From Planctomycetaceae bacterium (GTDB taxonomy: Bacteria; Planctomycetota; Planctomycetia; Planctomycetales; Planctomycetaceae): a stretch of 64,000 nt of DNA. Each line of letters starts with the position of its first letter. Position 1 is the stretch's first letter. Of this stretch, positions 1 to 8,894 are shown piece by piece. A program made the position numbers and the translations under genes. The stretch spans positions 186,001-250,000 of the forward strand of contig JABISG010000074.1 of assembly GCA_018699955.1 (NCBI GenBank), read 5' to 3'. The notes under the pieces were generated by a model. That model saw only the letters and a list, made by a program, of their open reading frames with translations, was not told where the DNA came from and did not search any database.

Positions 1-1
1 C

Positions 2-1084
2 GCAATGACTGTACATGCGGCCGTCGGCGGTTCGACCAATCTGTTGCTGCATCTGCCCGCCGTGGCGTTTGCTGCCGGGTTGAAACGGCCGACGGTGGAT
101 GATTGGAACCGCATCAACCGGCAGACGCCACGGTTGGTTGATGTTTTACCGAACGGTCCGGTGGGGCATCCCACGGTGCGGCTGTTTCTGGCCGGTGGCG
201 TGCCGGAAATCATGCTGAACCTGCGAACGCTGGGCCTGCTACAGCTCGACGCGTTGACGGCATCAGGTCGATCATTGGGTGACGTTTTGGATTGGTGGGA
301 AGGCAGCGACCGCCGTCTGCGATTGCGTGAAAAACTAACCGAACGCGATGGGATCGATCCCGACGATGTCGTCATGTCGCCCGACCGCGCATCGGACCGT
401 GGTTTGACCAGCACGGTGACGTTTCCGGTGGGCAACATTGCACCGGAAGGATCGGTGATTAAGAGTACGGCCATCGATCCGTCAGTTGTCGATGACGACG
501 GCGTGTTTCGCCACACGGGGCCGGCACGCGTTTTCACGTCGGAGCGCGACGCCATTGCGGCTATCAAGGGGCGAACGGAGCGAGACATCGAAGCAGGCGA
601 TGTGATTGTGTTAATTTGCCGCGGCCCGTTGGGCGCCGGCATGGAAGAGACGTATCAGATTACATCGGCGCTGAGATACCTCGAATTTGGTAAGCAGGTG
701 GCCGTCATCACCGATGCCCGCTTTTCTGGCGTTTCAACAGGCGCCTGCATCGGACATGTTGGTCCGGAGGCGCTCGCGGGCGGCCCGGTGGGCAAGCTCC
801 GCGACGGCGATACGATTGAGATCATCGTTGATCGCAACAACCTCAACGGCAGCATCAATTTCATTGGCGAAGGCGACCGCCGGTTTTCCTCCGCCGACGG
901 CGCACAGATTCTCGAAGAGCGTGAGCAGACCGTTCCACTTGCGGCAGACCCGGATTTGCCGGACGACACCCGCTTGTGGGCGATATTGCAGCAAGCCGGC
1001 GGAGGCACCTGGGGCGGCTGCGTGTACGATGTCGATGCGATTGAGGAGATTATTAACGCCGGTCGGGCAGCGCTAGGGAAATAG
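2..1084 (+). CDS. IlvD/Edd-family dehydratase, D-xylonate dehydratase (YjhG/YagF) type, 3' part
   Basis: This is the C-terminal 360 or so residues of a dehydratase; the reading frame is open to the left edge, so the ATG at base 5 is internal and the true start lies outside the window. The segment GGSTNLLLH near the beginning, [19 protein letters not shown] and the C-terminal block with [24 protein letters not shown] and [11 protein letters not shown] match the branch of the IlvD/Edd family that includes E. coli YjhG/YagF rather than IlvD itself. Family members are iron-sulfur enzymes that remove water from sugar acids such as D-xylonate to give 2-keto-3-deoxy acids, in the cytoplasm. The role in pentose-acid breakdown is inferred from family resemblance; the N-terminal cluster cysteines cannot be checked because they are outside the window. 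Downstream is a compound palindrome and then a convergent gene. Confidence 0.85.
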   Translation, partial: AMTVHAAVGGSTNLLLHLPAVAFAAGLKRPTVDDWNRINRQTPRLVDVLPNGPVGHPTVRLFLAGGVPEIMLNLRTLGLLQLDALTASGRSLGDVLDWWEGSDRRLRLREKLTERDGIDPDDVVMSPDRASDRGLTSTVTFPVGNIAPEGSVIKSTAIDPSVVDDDGVFRHTGPARVFTSERDAIAAIKGRTERDIEAGDVIVLICRGPLGAGMEETYQITSALRYLEFGKQVAVITDARFSGVSTGACIGHVGPEALAGGPVGKLRDGDTIEIIVDRNNLNGSINFIGEGDRRFSSADGAQILEEREQTVPLAADPDLPDDTRLWAILQQAGGGTWGGCVYDVDAIEEIINAGRAALGK

Positions 1085-1116
1085 GTTCGTCGCAGCGCAA
1101 CCGAAGAGCGAATGGA

Positions 1117-1175
1117 TGCCACTGGCGTTTCGCCAGTGAAACACGCGAGGCACTGGCGACACGCCAGTGGCACCC
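1117..1175. repeat. CACTGGCG palindromic repeat, double copy (family A)
   Basis: Two hairpins stand back to back between the convergent genes ending at 1084 and 1208. Each has an 8-bp stem CACTGGCG/CGCCAGTG with a 3-nt loop (1120-1138 and 1151-1169), and the outer halves (1117-1127 and 1162-1172) also pair with each other. Related copies occur at 8833 and 36429. Its position suggests it could stop transcription from both sides, which is an inference. Confidence 0.8.
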
Positions 1176-1207
1176 GAACTCGACTCCCTCTCCATGACAT
1201 CGACTCG

Positions 1208-4200
1208 TTATTGCTTTGGCGGTGCGGCCTCACGGACGATGGCGCCGTGTTCTTCGCTCATAATGAGCAGTGAAAACCGCTGGACGGAATTCAGTTCGTC
1301 GGTGTTCAACGAAGTGAAGTCGAAACGGCCGCGGAGATCGGTGTAGCCGTCTTTGTAAAACCGCAGCCGGCCGTCGTTCATACGGGCGTACACTTTCACG
1401 TAGGTCGTTGGCACCGGTTTGCCGGTTTCGGAGTGGGCGACGCGCACGTGGCCGTAATTCTCAATCACCTGCAGGTTGAGTGAATTTGAATAGTAGGCCT
1501 GCGATTGCGTCTGTCCGCCGCCGACAATTTCCACCAGCACGTTGCTGCTGTGTAACTGCTCGGGCAGGTCGAATGTGGCGGTTGCTTTGCCTTTGGGCAG
1601 CTCGATGGACTGCGTGGCATTGGGACGAATGTAGGCGAACTGGCCGGATTGCTGCTGCACGAATGGATTGCGGCTGAACAGCAATTCGACGTCCATCAGG
1701 TAGTAGTTCACCTGCACCTGCTGGAGATTCTGAAAGTTCAGTTTGATCTGCTTCGATTCGACCTTGAAGTTGAAGCCGGCTTCGCTGGCGGCCAGTTTGG
1801 TCTGCGTATCGGTTCTCGCTTTTGTATCGACGAGCCGCACGTCGGCCCCTTCGATTTCGTCGAGCTGCGCGATGACGGCGATGAACGCCTTTCGCCAACG
1901 AACGACGGGATGCGCGGCGTATTTGGCGGCGACAATTCGTGCGGCCGCCGTATCGCCGGTGTAAAGATCGACGTAGGCCGAGAGGTAATCGTACTGCAGT
2001 TTCGTCTGCAGGTTGTCGGGATTCACGCGGCCGTAGAACTGCAGCGCTTCATCGACGCGGTCCTGCAGCAGCATGCAATAGCTCACCGCCAGCAAATCGA
2101 CGTCGTCCAGCGAGCGATGATAGGTCAGGGTTTTCATCAAGCGGTGATACTGCCCGTCGAACCGATCATTCAGAATTCTGCGGCGGCGCCCCAGTTGGTG
2201 CGCGCGGGCGTTAACCAGCGGGCGATACTCCATGTGCTGGTACGTGTTGCGGGCGACCGGATCGATCATCAGCAATGGGCTGTCGATATAGGAACCGCTG
2301 GCAGCAACGAATGAGTTGGCATGCTGCAGATACTCGGCAGCGGCCACGGTCACGTTGTGTTTGATGCCGTAGGACCACAGTGTGTGATTGTAAACGTGTC
2401 GCGCGGTCAGCAGCGACATCACCTGTCCGAAGAATGCCTGATCCTGCATGCGAAAAGCGATGCGGTCGAGTTTCGTGCGGCGCAGATTGTGCCGCTTCAA
2501 GTATTCGATTACATCGTCGTCGCTTCCCTGTTGGGAGACAAAGTCCCACGACTCGCGATCAATTTCGCTCGGCTCATCGACGACCTTGAAGGTCAACGGT
2601 TCGGCGTGGGCGATCAACTGCTCGTTCTTGGCAACTTGCACCGGGTAATGTTGGTAGTTGCCCGCTGCGGGGAAGTAGAAATAGTATTCGAGCGTTAATG
2701 TTTTGTACGGCTGCAGATTCAGGTTGGCGTTGCGAGTGTAGCGGCCGTTCAACACGGGTACGGCTCCCTCCGGGACCTGCAACAGCACGTTCAGTTTTTG
2801 CGGCGTCGATGTGGGATTCGTCACCACCACCTGACAGCCGTAAACAACATGCACCAGAAATTCGTCGCGGACGTACTTATCGACGCGTTCGTTACTGACG
2901 TAGCGGAAGCGGTCGCCGTGGCGGAAGAAGTTCTGGCTGACGAGAATCGGTGTCTCATCGGCCATGCCACGCGTCGGCAGAATCTCTTCGTGATAGATGA
3001 CCATCGGACTGCCGGCAGTCAGCGTCATCTGCGTGTCGGCGAATTCGGTCTTGTGTTTTTTCGCTTCGGCGGGCAGATCGAGCAGCGAAAGGGCGAACAT
3101 CATTTCGGCGAAGTTCCGCGACGCTTCGGCCATGTTGACCGAATTCAGTGGCGCGTCGCCTTCCTGTGCGGCAAAGTCACGCCAGAAGCTGTTGACCGTT
3201 ATCAATGCGGCGTTCTGTTGCTCGATGGGCAAATGGTAGTAGTTGTTCTCGACCCATTCCTTTGTCTTTTCGAGCTTGCGGTAGAGTTGCTTGGCGTTCT
3301 GCCGCTCCTTCAGGTCAAGCTTGTAATAACCTTCCATCTTGTCCATTTCCTTGTTGCCCGCTCTACCGGCGCGACGGCGGGAGAGTTGTTTGGCAGCCTT
3401 CTCCATCTCTGCAACCAGCGATTTCTTTCGCGCCGCACCGCGCGTAGAACTCACTGCGGGGCGTCCGGCTACTGGTGCGTCCTCAGCCGAGGGAGCGGCT
3501 AGTTTGCCTTCGCCCGGCTTGCCAGCGCCGAACTGAGCGGGCGCTTTCGGCATTCTGAGCAGGCGATCAATATTCGCTTTGTCTTTTGCCGTGTCGAATC
3601 CGAAGTCGTCGGCCGTGTTGAGTGCGCCCCCTTTGACGGCCGTCTCGAATAGCTGATTGAAACGGTCGATGTTGGGTGGAATGAGGTCGAACAGATCGGT
3701 CACGTGACGCGATGTCGCCGGTCGTTCGCCGTCAATATTTCGTGCAAGCAGAATCTGTTCGACAACGTTCATGCGTCCATGCGCCCACGGAGCGAGATAC
3801 GTCGGCATGTTCTCATTCAGGAACCATTCGTCCAGAAACGTGCGATCCTTCTTGTTGGCCAGGTAAGGCAGAACCGCCTGTTGATAGAACTTCGGGTCGC
3901 GTTTTGAGACGAAGAACGTCAACTCGTGGCAGGCGTACTTCGAGTATTTTTCGCGCTTCTGTTCGTCGGTCAGCTTGTGCCAGTTCACAATGAAGTTGAA
4001 CTCGGCCAACGTGGGATTCCCCGACAATGTGGCGTACAACCGATACGCGGCGGGCAGGCTGTCGTAGGCCTCGAACCGCGACGTGGTGACGTCGCCGATG
4101 ACGAACTTTCCGCCGGCCGGCACAACGCTGATTCGTTTTTGCAGCGTGTAGTGTTCGTCGGGGTTCATACCCTTGGCCAACCGTAAATCGAGATACGGCG

Positions 4201-7200
4201 TGTCGGTTTCGGGCAACGCCAGCGTTCGGTAGGCGGTGTTCTGTGGATCGACGGCGACGATGTGCAAATACTGGCGACCGCCCAGTACGATGCGCGGCAC
4301 TGTAATGACACCGTTTTTGTCCGGCAGCAGATTCACCTGCACTGCCGAAACACTGCTAAGGAAATCGAGATTGGCGAAGTCCTGTTGCTGGCTGGGTGTG
4401 GGCGATTCTGAACCCGCGCGTTTCGCCCCCAGACCGCCGCCTACTCCAGCACCGCCGAACGCGTCGCCTTCTTCGGGACGCTGATCGGTCGTCTGCGTCT
4501 GACGAATTGCCCACGGATTGAGCAGTAAACCGGGCCGTTTGAGCATCAGGCCAGGATATTTGTGCGCATACTTGCGATCGATGATGTAGCGGTATTCATC
4601 GCCGATGTTCCGCCCCTCGACGAACAGCGACAGCGCCCGGGAACGCGAGATCTGGTACGGCTCGGGATCGCGGACCGACGACAGATTCGCATACGCGTTG
4701 AACGCCGGCTGGTAGCGGGTGGCGAACAGATGCACGCGCGAGAACTTCGATGCGTTTCGCAATTTGATCGTCAAGTTCTTCTCGCCGGCCTTCACACTTT
4801 CAATTTGCAGCGGGTCGGCGTTTCGCACTTCGAGGTTGCGGTTCTTGCCGAGCACGTAACCGAGTCGCCGTTCGCCGGCGGCGAAGCGGAGTCGAATGCG
4901 TTCGCCGCGCTGTTTCAGCAGTAGGTCGTAATCGCCTCGGGGCAAGTTACCAATCTGCAGTTGACCGTTCTTGATCGAAACCGATTCAAATCGGTCGGAC
5001 AGAAACGTGCCGCCGCGAAGTTCGAGCAGCGAGATTTCGTCGCGTGTCGGCGCATTTTGCGCGCCCATATAGGGAAGTCGAAGCGGCTGCCCGGCGACTC
5101 CGTGGACTTCGCGATGATAGGTGTGGGCGTCGCTGAGCAGGTTCCAGGTGTGCGCGGTTCCTGCCGGAGTTGTCGCTTTGACCCAGGCGATGTCGGCCAG
5201 CCGGCCAAGCAGAACGCGGCCACGTTCGTCGCTTTCCAGCGTTACCGCGACGGGACGCTTAAAGTCCCGATGCTTGATGGAGAACTGCACCGGACGGTCC
5301 GCTTTCGCTTCGCCGGTTCGACCCAGCAGATCGACGGCATATTGACCGTCGATGTCGGTGAAGTGCAGATCCTCAATCTTGTCGGTTCGGTCGATCTGAT
5401 TCAACGTGACCGAATGGCCGGCCTGCAGAGTGACGGTCTTGCCCTGGCTGAGGTTCTTGACTTTAGCTGTCAGCCGAAAACTGAGTGCCGAGAGTCGTCC
5501 GGGTACCTGGAACTCGTGGACCGATTCGCGGTCTTCGTACAGTTTGAATTCGGGGACTTCCTGCGTGCTGACGACGCCGTCGTGATCGGTCGATGTGATC
5601 GCCAGCCGTACGTCTTCCAATACCGATAGCGTAACCGGCGTGCCGTTGACCGTGAGCGACGGGCGAATGATGACCTGCGCCTTCTGGCGTTTGAGCAGCG
5701 ATTCGCGATCGACGAACATGCCGGTTGTCAGTTTGTGGTTCTCTGCTTCGTGTTGAAAATGCGCCAGCGATGAGAGTTCTCCATGCTTCAGCACGATGGG
5801 TTGCCGAGCGGGGTTGGTGCTGAACGGGACGGCGATTGTGCCGTCTTCGTTCGGCTGATAAAGGTGGCCGGCCATTTGAACGGCGGCGGCGTTCAACTTG
5901 CGGTTCTGTTCATCGAGTACGGTGAAGACGTGGCCGGCGACGCCGGTGCGAACGAGATAATGCAGTCGGCCTTTGCGAATGAGGGCCCGGCTGCTTTTGC
6001 CGTTGCCAATGAAATCGATGACGTACACGCCGCGGTTTTTAAGTTCGGGAAACTCAAAATGTCGATGCATGCGGCGCAGCGGTGGCTCGGTGTAGCTGTG
6101 CGTGGTTTCCTGATTGGGTACCAAACCGTCGAGGTTGATGTCGGTATCGACCTCACGTCCTTTGTCGCGGTAGTAGTTGAACGTGTTGATCTCATAGACC
6201 TTCACGATTAACTTCTCGACATTCTTCACATCGACATCGAGCGCGATCGCTGCACTGGGACCGAACAATGTTTTGTTGGTGGGAGTGAAGTCGATGTCGA
6301 TCCGTTCTTTCAGCGCTTGATACATGGCGGGCGGCAGCATCGAGTACCATTGTTCGGCCTCGCCCAAGCCGTTCACGATTTTTGTTTCGGCGAAATTGTG
6401 TTTCAGATAGACGTCGCTGATGTACGGTTCGTATGGTTTGTACGTCGTCTCTTTGACGAAGAAGTGATGCAGATAGCTCCTGACCAATGGCGCGTCGTTG
6501 GCCACCGGCGGAAACAGTGTGACCGTGCTGAAGTTGGCGTTGAGGTCGGCACGGAAGCGGCGATGCGTTTCGGATTGCAGGTAATTCGGATTCACGTAGC
6601 TCGCGTTACGCGGCAGTTTGACGTACTGCATGAACCGCTGTTTGTCGTAAATGCCCTGCGAGCGGTCGAGAACCAGACGGCGATAGAGCACGTGCGTCTT
6701 CAGCGAATTGTGGACCGGCGCCAGTTTTTCGACGAACGATTGCAGACGCTCAAGATACGCCTGATGCTCTGCCGGATCGTTACGCCAATCGACGTCGGCG
6801 TTGGGATGCAGCTTCGACAGATACGCGTTGACGAATGCCGTTTGATTGAGCAGACCGGGTTTCAGTTTGAGACATTCATCGAGCTGCACGAGCAACAACT
6901 GTTTGTGAATGCCGAACGATCCGAAATTCTTGCTGTACTTATAGTTCAGGTCATCGACGATGAGTTTGGGCAGGCCGACATGATCGGGGCGCTGCAACCG
7001 TTGCAACAAATTGCGGCGGCGGTCGGCATTCAGTTGTGTCTTCACCAGCCAATCGAATGCGCGGTTTTCAAAACCGTTGAGGTTCTGATAGGTCCGCTTG
7101 GCGCGGGCCGACAGGGTTTCGCGGGCGATCAGTTTCTGGTCGAGGAAGGTTGGCAAATTCGGTTTCTGGTTGAGCCGTTCGCGCTGATGGGCAAACGTCA

Positions 7201-7531
7201 GTCCCAGCCGTTGCCGCAAAAATGCGAGTGACGCAGCGGGATTCTTCGCATAGGTCAGCAGGGCCTGCCGATTCTGGATTTCCTTCACCCGTGCCGTATA
7301 TTTGTAGCGTTTGATCCACGCTTTCAGCGCGTCATCGACCTTGTCGAATTGCTCGGTGTGCTGATAGTGCAGGCAGTGGTAGTAGTAGTAGTCTTCGGTG
7401 CCGGGAATCAACTTTTCGAGTGCTTTCGTCCGGTCTTTGGCCAGGGCGAAGTCCTCGACGTAACCAATTTCTCCAGCGGAAACGGCTGTGCCGGCTGCGA
7501 GCAGAGTCACCAAGGCAAATAGACGGAACAT
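1208..7531 (-). CDS. Giant secreted protein, alpha-2-macroglobulin-like (thioester-less), function unknown
   Basis: A 2107-aa exported protein. I take the ATG at 7531 rather than the longer frame because it gives a clean signal peptide (MFRLFALVTLLAAGTAVSA) and has AGGAGT about 8 nt upstream. Residues from roughly 20 to 400 are helical and charged. The middle part has repeated beta-sandwich-like segments (for example VEKLIVKVYEINT, then RKGRLHYLVRTG and VAGHVFTVLDEQN) that resemble macroglobulin MG domains. A glycine-rich linker, GGAGVGGGLGAKR, lies mid-protein, followed by a helical region, and the C-terminus ends with a carboxypeptidase-regulatory-like beta segment (TYVKVYARMNDG, GYTDLRGRFDF). 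I see no CxEQ thioester motif, so protease trapping by covalent capture is not supported. Similar very large secreted proteins are known from planctomycetes, but I cannot assign a function. Alternative: a scaffold or surface protein unrelated to macroglobulins. Confidence 0.6.
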   Translation of the reverse strand: MFRLFALVTLLAAGTAVSAGEIGYVEDFALAKDRTKALEKLIPGTEDYYYYHCLHYQHTEQFDKVDDALKAWIKRYKYTARVKEIQNRQALLTYAKNPAASLAFLRQRLGLTFAHQRERLNQKPNLPTFLDQKLIARETLSARAKRTYQNLNGFENRAFDWLVKTQLNADRRRNLLQRLQRPDHVGLPKLIVDDLNYKYSKNFGSFGIHKQLLLVQLDECLKLKPGLLNQTAFVNAYLSKLHPNADVDWRNDPAEHQAYLERLQSFVEKLAPVHNSLKTHVLYRRLVLDRSQGIYDKQRFMQYVKLPRNASYVNPNYLQSETHRRFRADLNANFSTVTLFPPVANDAPLVRSYLHHFFVKETTYKPYEPYISDVYLKHNFAETKIVNGLGEAEQWYSMLPPAMYQALKERIDIDFTPTNKTLFGPSAAIALDVDVKNVEKLIVKVYEINTFNYYRDKGREVDTDINLDGLVPNQETTHSYTEPPLRRMHRHFEFPELKNRGVYVIDFIGNGKSSRALIRKGRLHYLVRTGVAGHVFTVLDEQNRKLNAAAVQMAGHLYQPNEDGTIAVPFSTNPARQPIVLKHGELSSLAHFQHEAENHKLTTGMFVDRESLLKRQKAQVIIRPSLTVNGTPVTLSVLEDVRLAITSTDHDGVVSTQEVPEFKLYEDRESVHEFQVPGRLSALSFRLTAKVKNLSQGKTVTLQAGHSVTLNQIDRTDKIEDLHFTDIDGQYAVDLLGRTGEAKADRPVQFSIKHRDFKRPVAVTLESDERGRVLLGRLADIAWVKATTPAGTAHTWNLLSDAHTYHREVHGVAGQPLRLPYMGAQNAPTRDEISLLELRGGTFLSDRFESVSIKNGQLQIGNLPRGDYDLLLKQRGERIRLRFAAGERRLGYVLGKNRNLEVRNADPLQIESVKAGEKNLTIKLRNASKFSRVHLFATRYQPAFNAYANLSSVRDPEPYQISRSRALSLFVEGRNIGDEYRYIIDRKYAHKYPGLMLKRPGLLLNPWAIRQTQTTDQRPEEGDAFGGAGVGGGLGAKRAGSESPTPSQQQDFANLDFLSSVSAVQVNLLPDKNGVITVPRIVLGGRQYLHIVAVDPQNTAYRTLALPETDTPYLDLRLAKGMNPDEHYTLQKRISVVPAGGKFVIGDVTTSRFEAYDSLPAAYRLYATLSGNPTLAEFNFIVNWHKLTDEQKREKYSKYACHELTFFVSKRDPKFYQQAVLPYLANKKDRTFLDEWFLNENMPTYLAPWAHGRMNVVEQILLARNIDGERPATSRHVTDLFDLIPPNIDRFNQLFETAVKGGALNTADDFGFDTAKDKANIDRLLRMPKAPAQFGAGKPGEGKLAAPSAEDAPVAGRPAVSSTRGAARKKSLVAEMEKAAKQLSRRRAGRAGNKEMDKMEGYYKLDLKERQNAKQLYRKLEKTKEWVENNYYHLPIEQQNAALITVNSFWRDFAAQEGDAPLNSVNMAEASRNFAEMMFALSLLDLPAEAKKHKTEFADTQMTLTAGSPMVIYHEEILPTRGMADETPILVSQNFFRHGDRFRYVSNERVDKYVRDEFLVHVVYGCQVVVTNPTSTPQKLNVLLQVPEGAVPVLNGRYTRNANLNLQPYKTLTLEYYFYFPAAGNYQHYPVQVAKNEQLIAHAEPLTFKVVDEPSEIDRESWDFVSQQGSDDDVIEYLKRHNLRRTKLDRIAFRMQDQAFFGQVMSLLTARHVYNHTLWSYGIKHNVTVAAAEYLQHANSFVAASGSYIDSPLLMIDPVARNTYQHMEYRPLVNARAHQLGRRRRILNDRFDGQYHRLMKTLTYHRSLDDVDLLAVSYCMLLQDRVDEALQFYGRVNPDNLQTKLQYDYLSAYVDLYTGDTAAARIVAAKYAAHPVVRWRKAFIAVIAQLDEIEGADVRLVDTKARTDTQTKLAASEAGFNFKVESKQIKLNFQNLQQVQVNYYLMDVELLFSRNPFVQQQSGQFAYIRPNATQSIELPKGKATATFDLPEQLHSSNVLVEIVGGGQTQSQAYYSNSLNLQVIENYGHVRVAHSETGKPVPTTYVKVYARMNDGRLRFYKDGYTDLRGRFDFTSLNTDELNSVQRFSLLIMSEEHGAIVREAAPPKQ

Positions 7532-7659
7532 TTGTTGACTCCTGATTGATCTTGAGACTCTGGTGGTGGAGTAAGGGGTATCGAAGGTCCGCTTCACCGC
7601 AAGCGACGCTCGAAGGTGTTAACGTGCAGACGTCAAATGTCTTAGACGACGCGCGGGCG

Positions 7660-7702
7660 AAAAAGTTCCCCTCATTTGCCGCCATTTAGCTAAGGGACTT
7701 TT
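7660..7702 (-). terminator. Possible intrinsic terminator of ispH
   Basis: Reading the minus strand just after the ispH stop, an imperfect stem (AAAAGTCCCTT pairing with AGGGGAACTTTTT around a loop of about 18 nt) ends in a run of five T. A shorter hairpin, GCGGG-CA-CCCGC, sits between it and the stop. The stem has one bulge, so the call is tentative. Confidence 0.35.
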
Positions 7703-7728
7703 CTGCGCGGGTGCCCGCTAACAAGGTG

Positions 7729-8667
7729 CTAAATCTTACCTTGCAATTCGCGCAATTCCTTCGGCAGCGGGAAATTGACGTGTTCTTCGCGAATCGTCAC
7801 GTGTTCGACATCGGCGGCGTACCGTTCGACGAGCCAGTCGATGCACTCTTCGACGACGACCTCCGGCGCGCTGGCTCCAGCGGTGACAAGAACCGTGGCA
7901 CACTCGGTAAACCATTCGGGGTTGAGTTCGTGCGCACCGTCGATGAGATAGGCCGGCGTGTCGCAATCGCGGCCGATTTCTGCCAACCGCTGGCTGTTGG
8001 AACTGTTCTGGCTGCCCAGCACCAGCACGACATCGGCATCGGGCGCCATCGCGGCGACCGCTTCCTGCCGGTTGGTTGTGGCGTAGCAGATGTCTTCTTT
8101 GGGCGGCGATTCAATCTGCGGAAACCGTCGCTTCAACTGTTCGATGACGCGCCCCGCTTCCTGCACACTCAGCGTCGTTTGTGTGAGGTAAGCGATGTCG
8201 GCTCCCGCTGGAAACTCGAGTTTGTCAACCTCGGCGGGCGAATCGACCAATGTGATGCTTTCCGGCGCTTCGCCCATCGTGCCGATAACTTCATCGTGTC
8301 CTTCGTGTCCGACGAGGACAATGTGATATCCCCGTCGCGCGTAGCGGATCGCTTCCATGTGAACTTTGGTGACCAACGGGCAGGTGGCATCGATGGTGTG
8401 CAATCGCCGAGCCTTTGCCTGCTGGCGAATCTCAGGCGAAACACCGTGGGCGCTGTAGAGCAAAATCGCCTCTTCCGGCACATCCGCAATTCGATCAACA
8501 AACGTCACACCCTGCCGCGTGAATCGATCGACAACATACTTGTTGTGTACGATTTCGTGATAGACGAAGACATTGGCCCCGAAGTTGCGAATCACTTCGT
8601 CGAGGCATTCAATCGCCATGTTCACGCCGGCACAAAAGCCGCGCGGATTGGCCAGTACAATCTTCAT
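7729..8667 (-). CDS. ispH: 4-hydroxy-3-methylbut-2-enyl diphosphate reductase
   Basis: Last enzyme of the MEP isoprenoid pathway: reduces HMBPP to IPP and DMAPP using an iron-sulfur cluster, in the cytoplasm. The start ATG at 8667 gives MKIVLANPRGFCAGV, the classic N-terminus; the longer frame to 8820 adds 51 unrelated residues. The three cluster cysteines are visible as GFCAGV (Cys12), DATCPLVTKVH and the later ICYATTNRQ. The GHEGHDEVIGTMGE block and LGSQNSSNSQRLAE are also family signatures. The length, 312 aa, is normal. It follows glmS on the same strand with a repeat-bearing gap of about 230 bp and is probably transcribed separately. Confidence 0.97.
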   Translation of the reverse strand: MKIVLANPRGFCAGVNMAIECLDEVIRNFGANVFVYHEIVHNKYVVDRFTRQGVTFVDRIADVPEEAILLYSAHGVSPEIRQQAKARRLHTIDATCPLVTKVHMEAIRYARRGYHIVLVGHEGHDEVIGTMGEAPESITLVDSPAEVDKLEFPAGADIAYLTQTTLSVQEAGRVIEQLKRRFPQIESPPKEDICYATTNRQEAVAAMAPDADVVLVLGSQNSSNSQRLAEIGRDCDTPAYLIDGAHELNPEWFTECATVLVTAGASAPEVVVEECIDWLVERYAADVEHVTIREEHVNFPLPKELRELQGKI

Positions 8668-8832
8668 GGTGGTGTCCGTAACAGATGCTGCGCCGCATGA
8701 TACCATCTGAACCGTCGGCTGCTTGGCTCGGAATGATCTCCCGGCCACGATACTGGGAATTGTATCACGTTGGCCAACCTGCGACATGTCCCGGCGCACA
8801 GAAACACCCGTGTTGAACACAGCATGTCACCT

Positions 8833-8887
8833 GGGTGCCACTGGCGTGTCGCCAGTGCCGCGTGTCGCCAGTGCCGCGTGTCGTCAC
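8833..8887. repeat. CACTGGCG palindromic repeat with tandem tail (family A)
   Basis: A copy of the GGGTGCCACTGGCG...CGCCAGTG hairpin, followed by tandem repetition of the 16-bp unit GTGTCGCCAGTGCCGC (8846-8861 and 8862-8877, then a partial third unit). It lies directly after the glmS stop at 8895 on the minus strand. Confidence 0.8.
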
Positions 8888-8894
8888 CGGGCAG

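Noticed and set aside
655-1233. 192-codon minus-strand frame overlapping the dehydratase end
   Set aside because: Runs through the conserved C-terminal block of the dehydratase and across a palindromic repeat.
6317-7231. 304-codon plus-strand frame inside the giant secreted protein gene
   Set aside because: Antisense shadow of a well-supported gene with signal peptide and ribosome site; no domain.
7711-8700. 329-codon plus-strand frame opposite ispH
   Set aside because: Shadow of ispH, which carries all cluster cysteines.
8833-8887. Possible CRISPR array because of spaced repeats
   Set aside because: The units are contiguous 16-bp tandem copies without unique spacers, and no cas genes are present.
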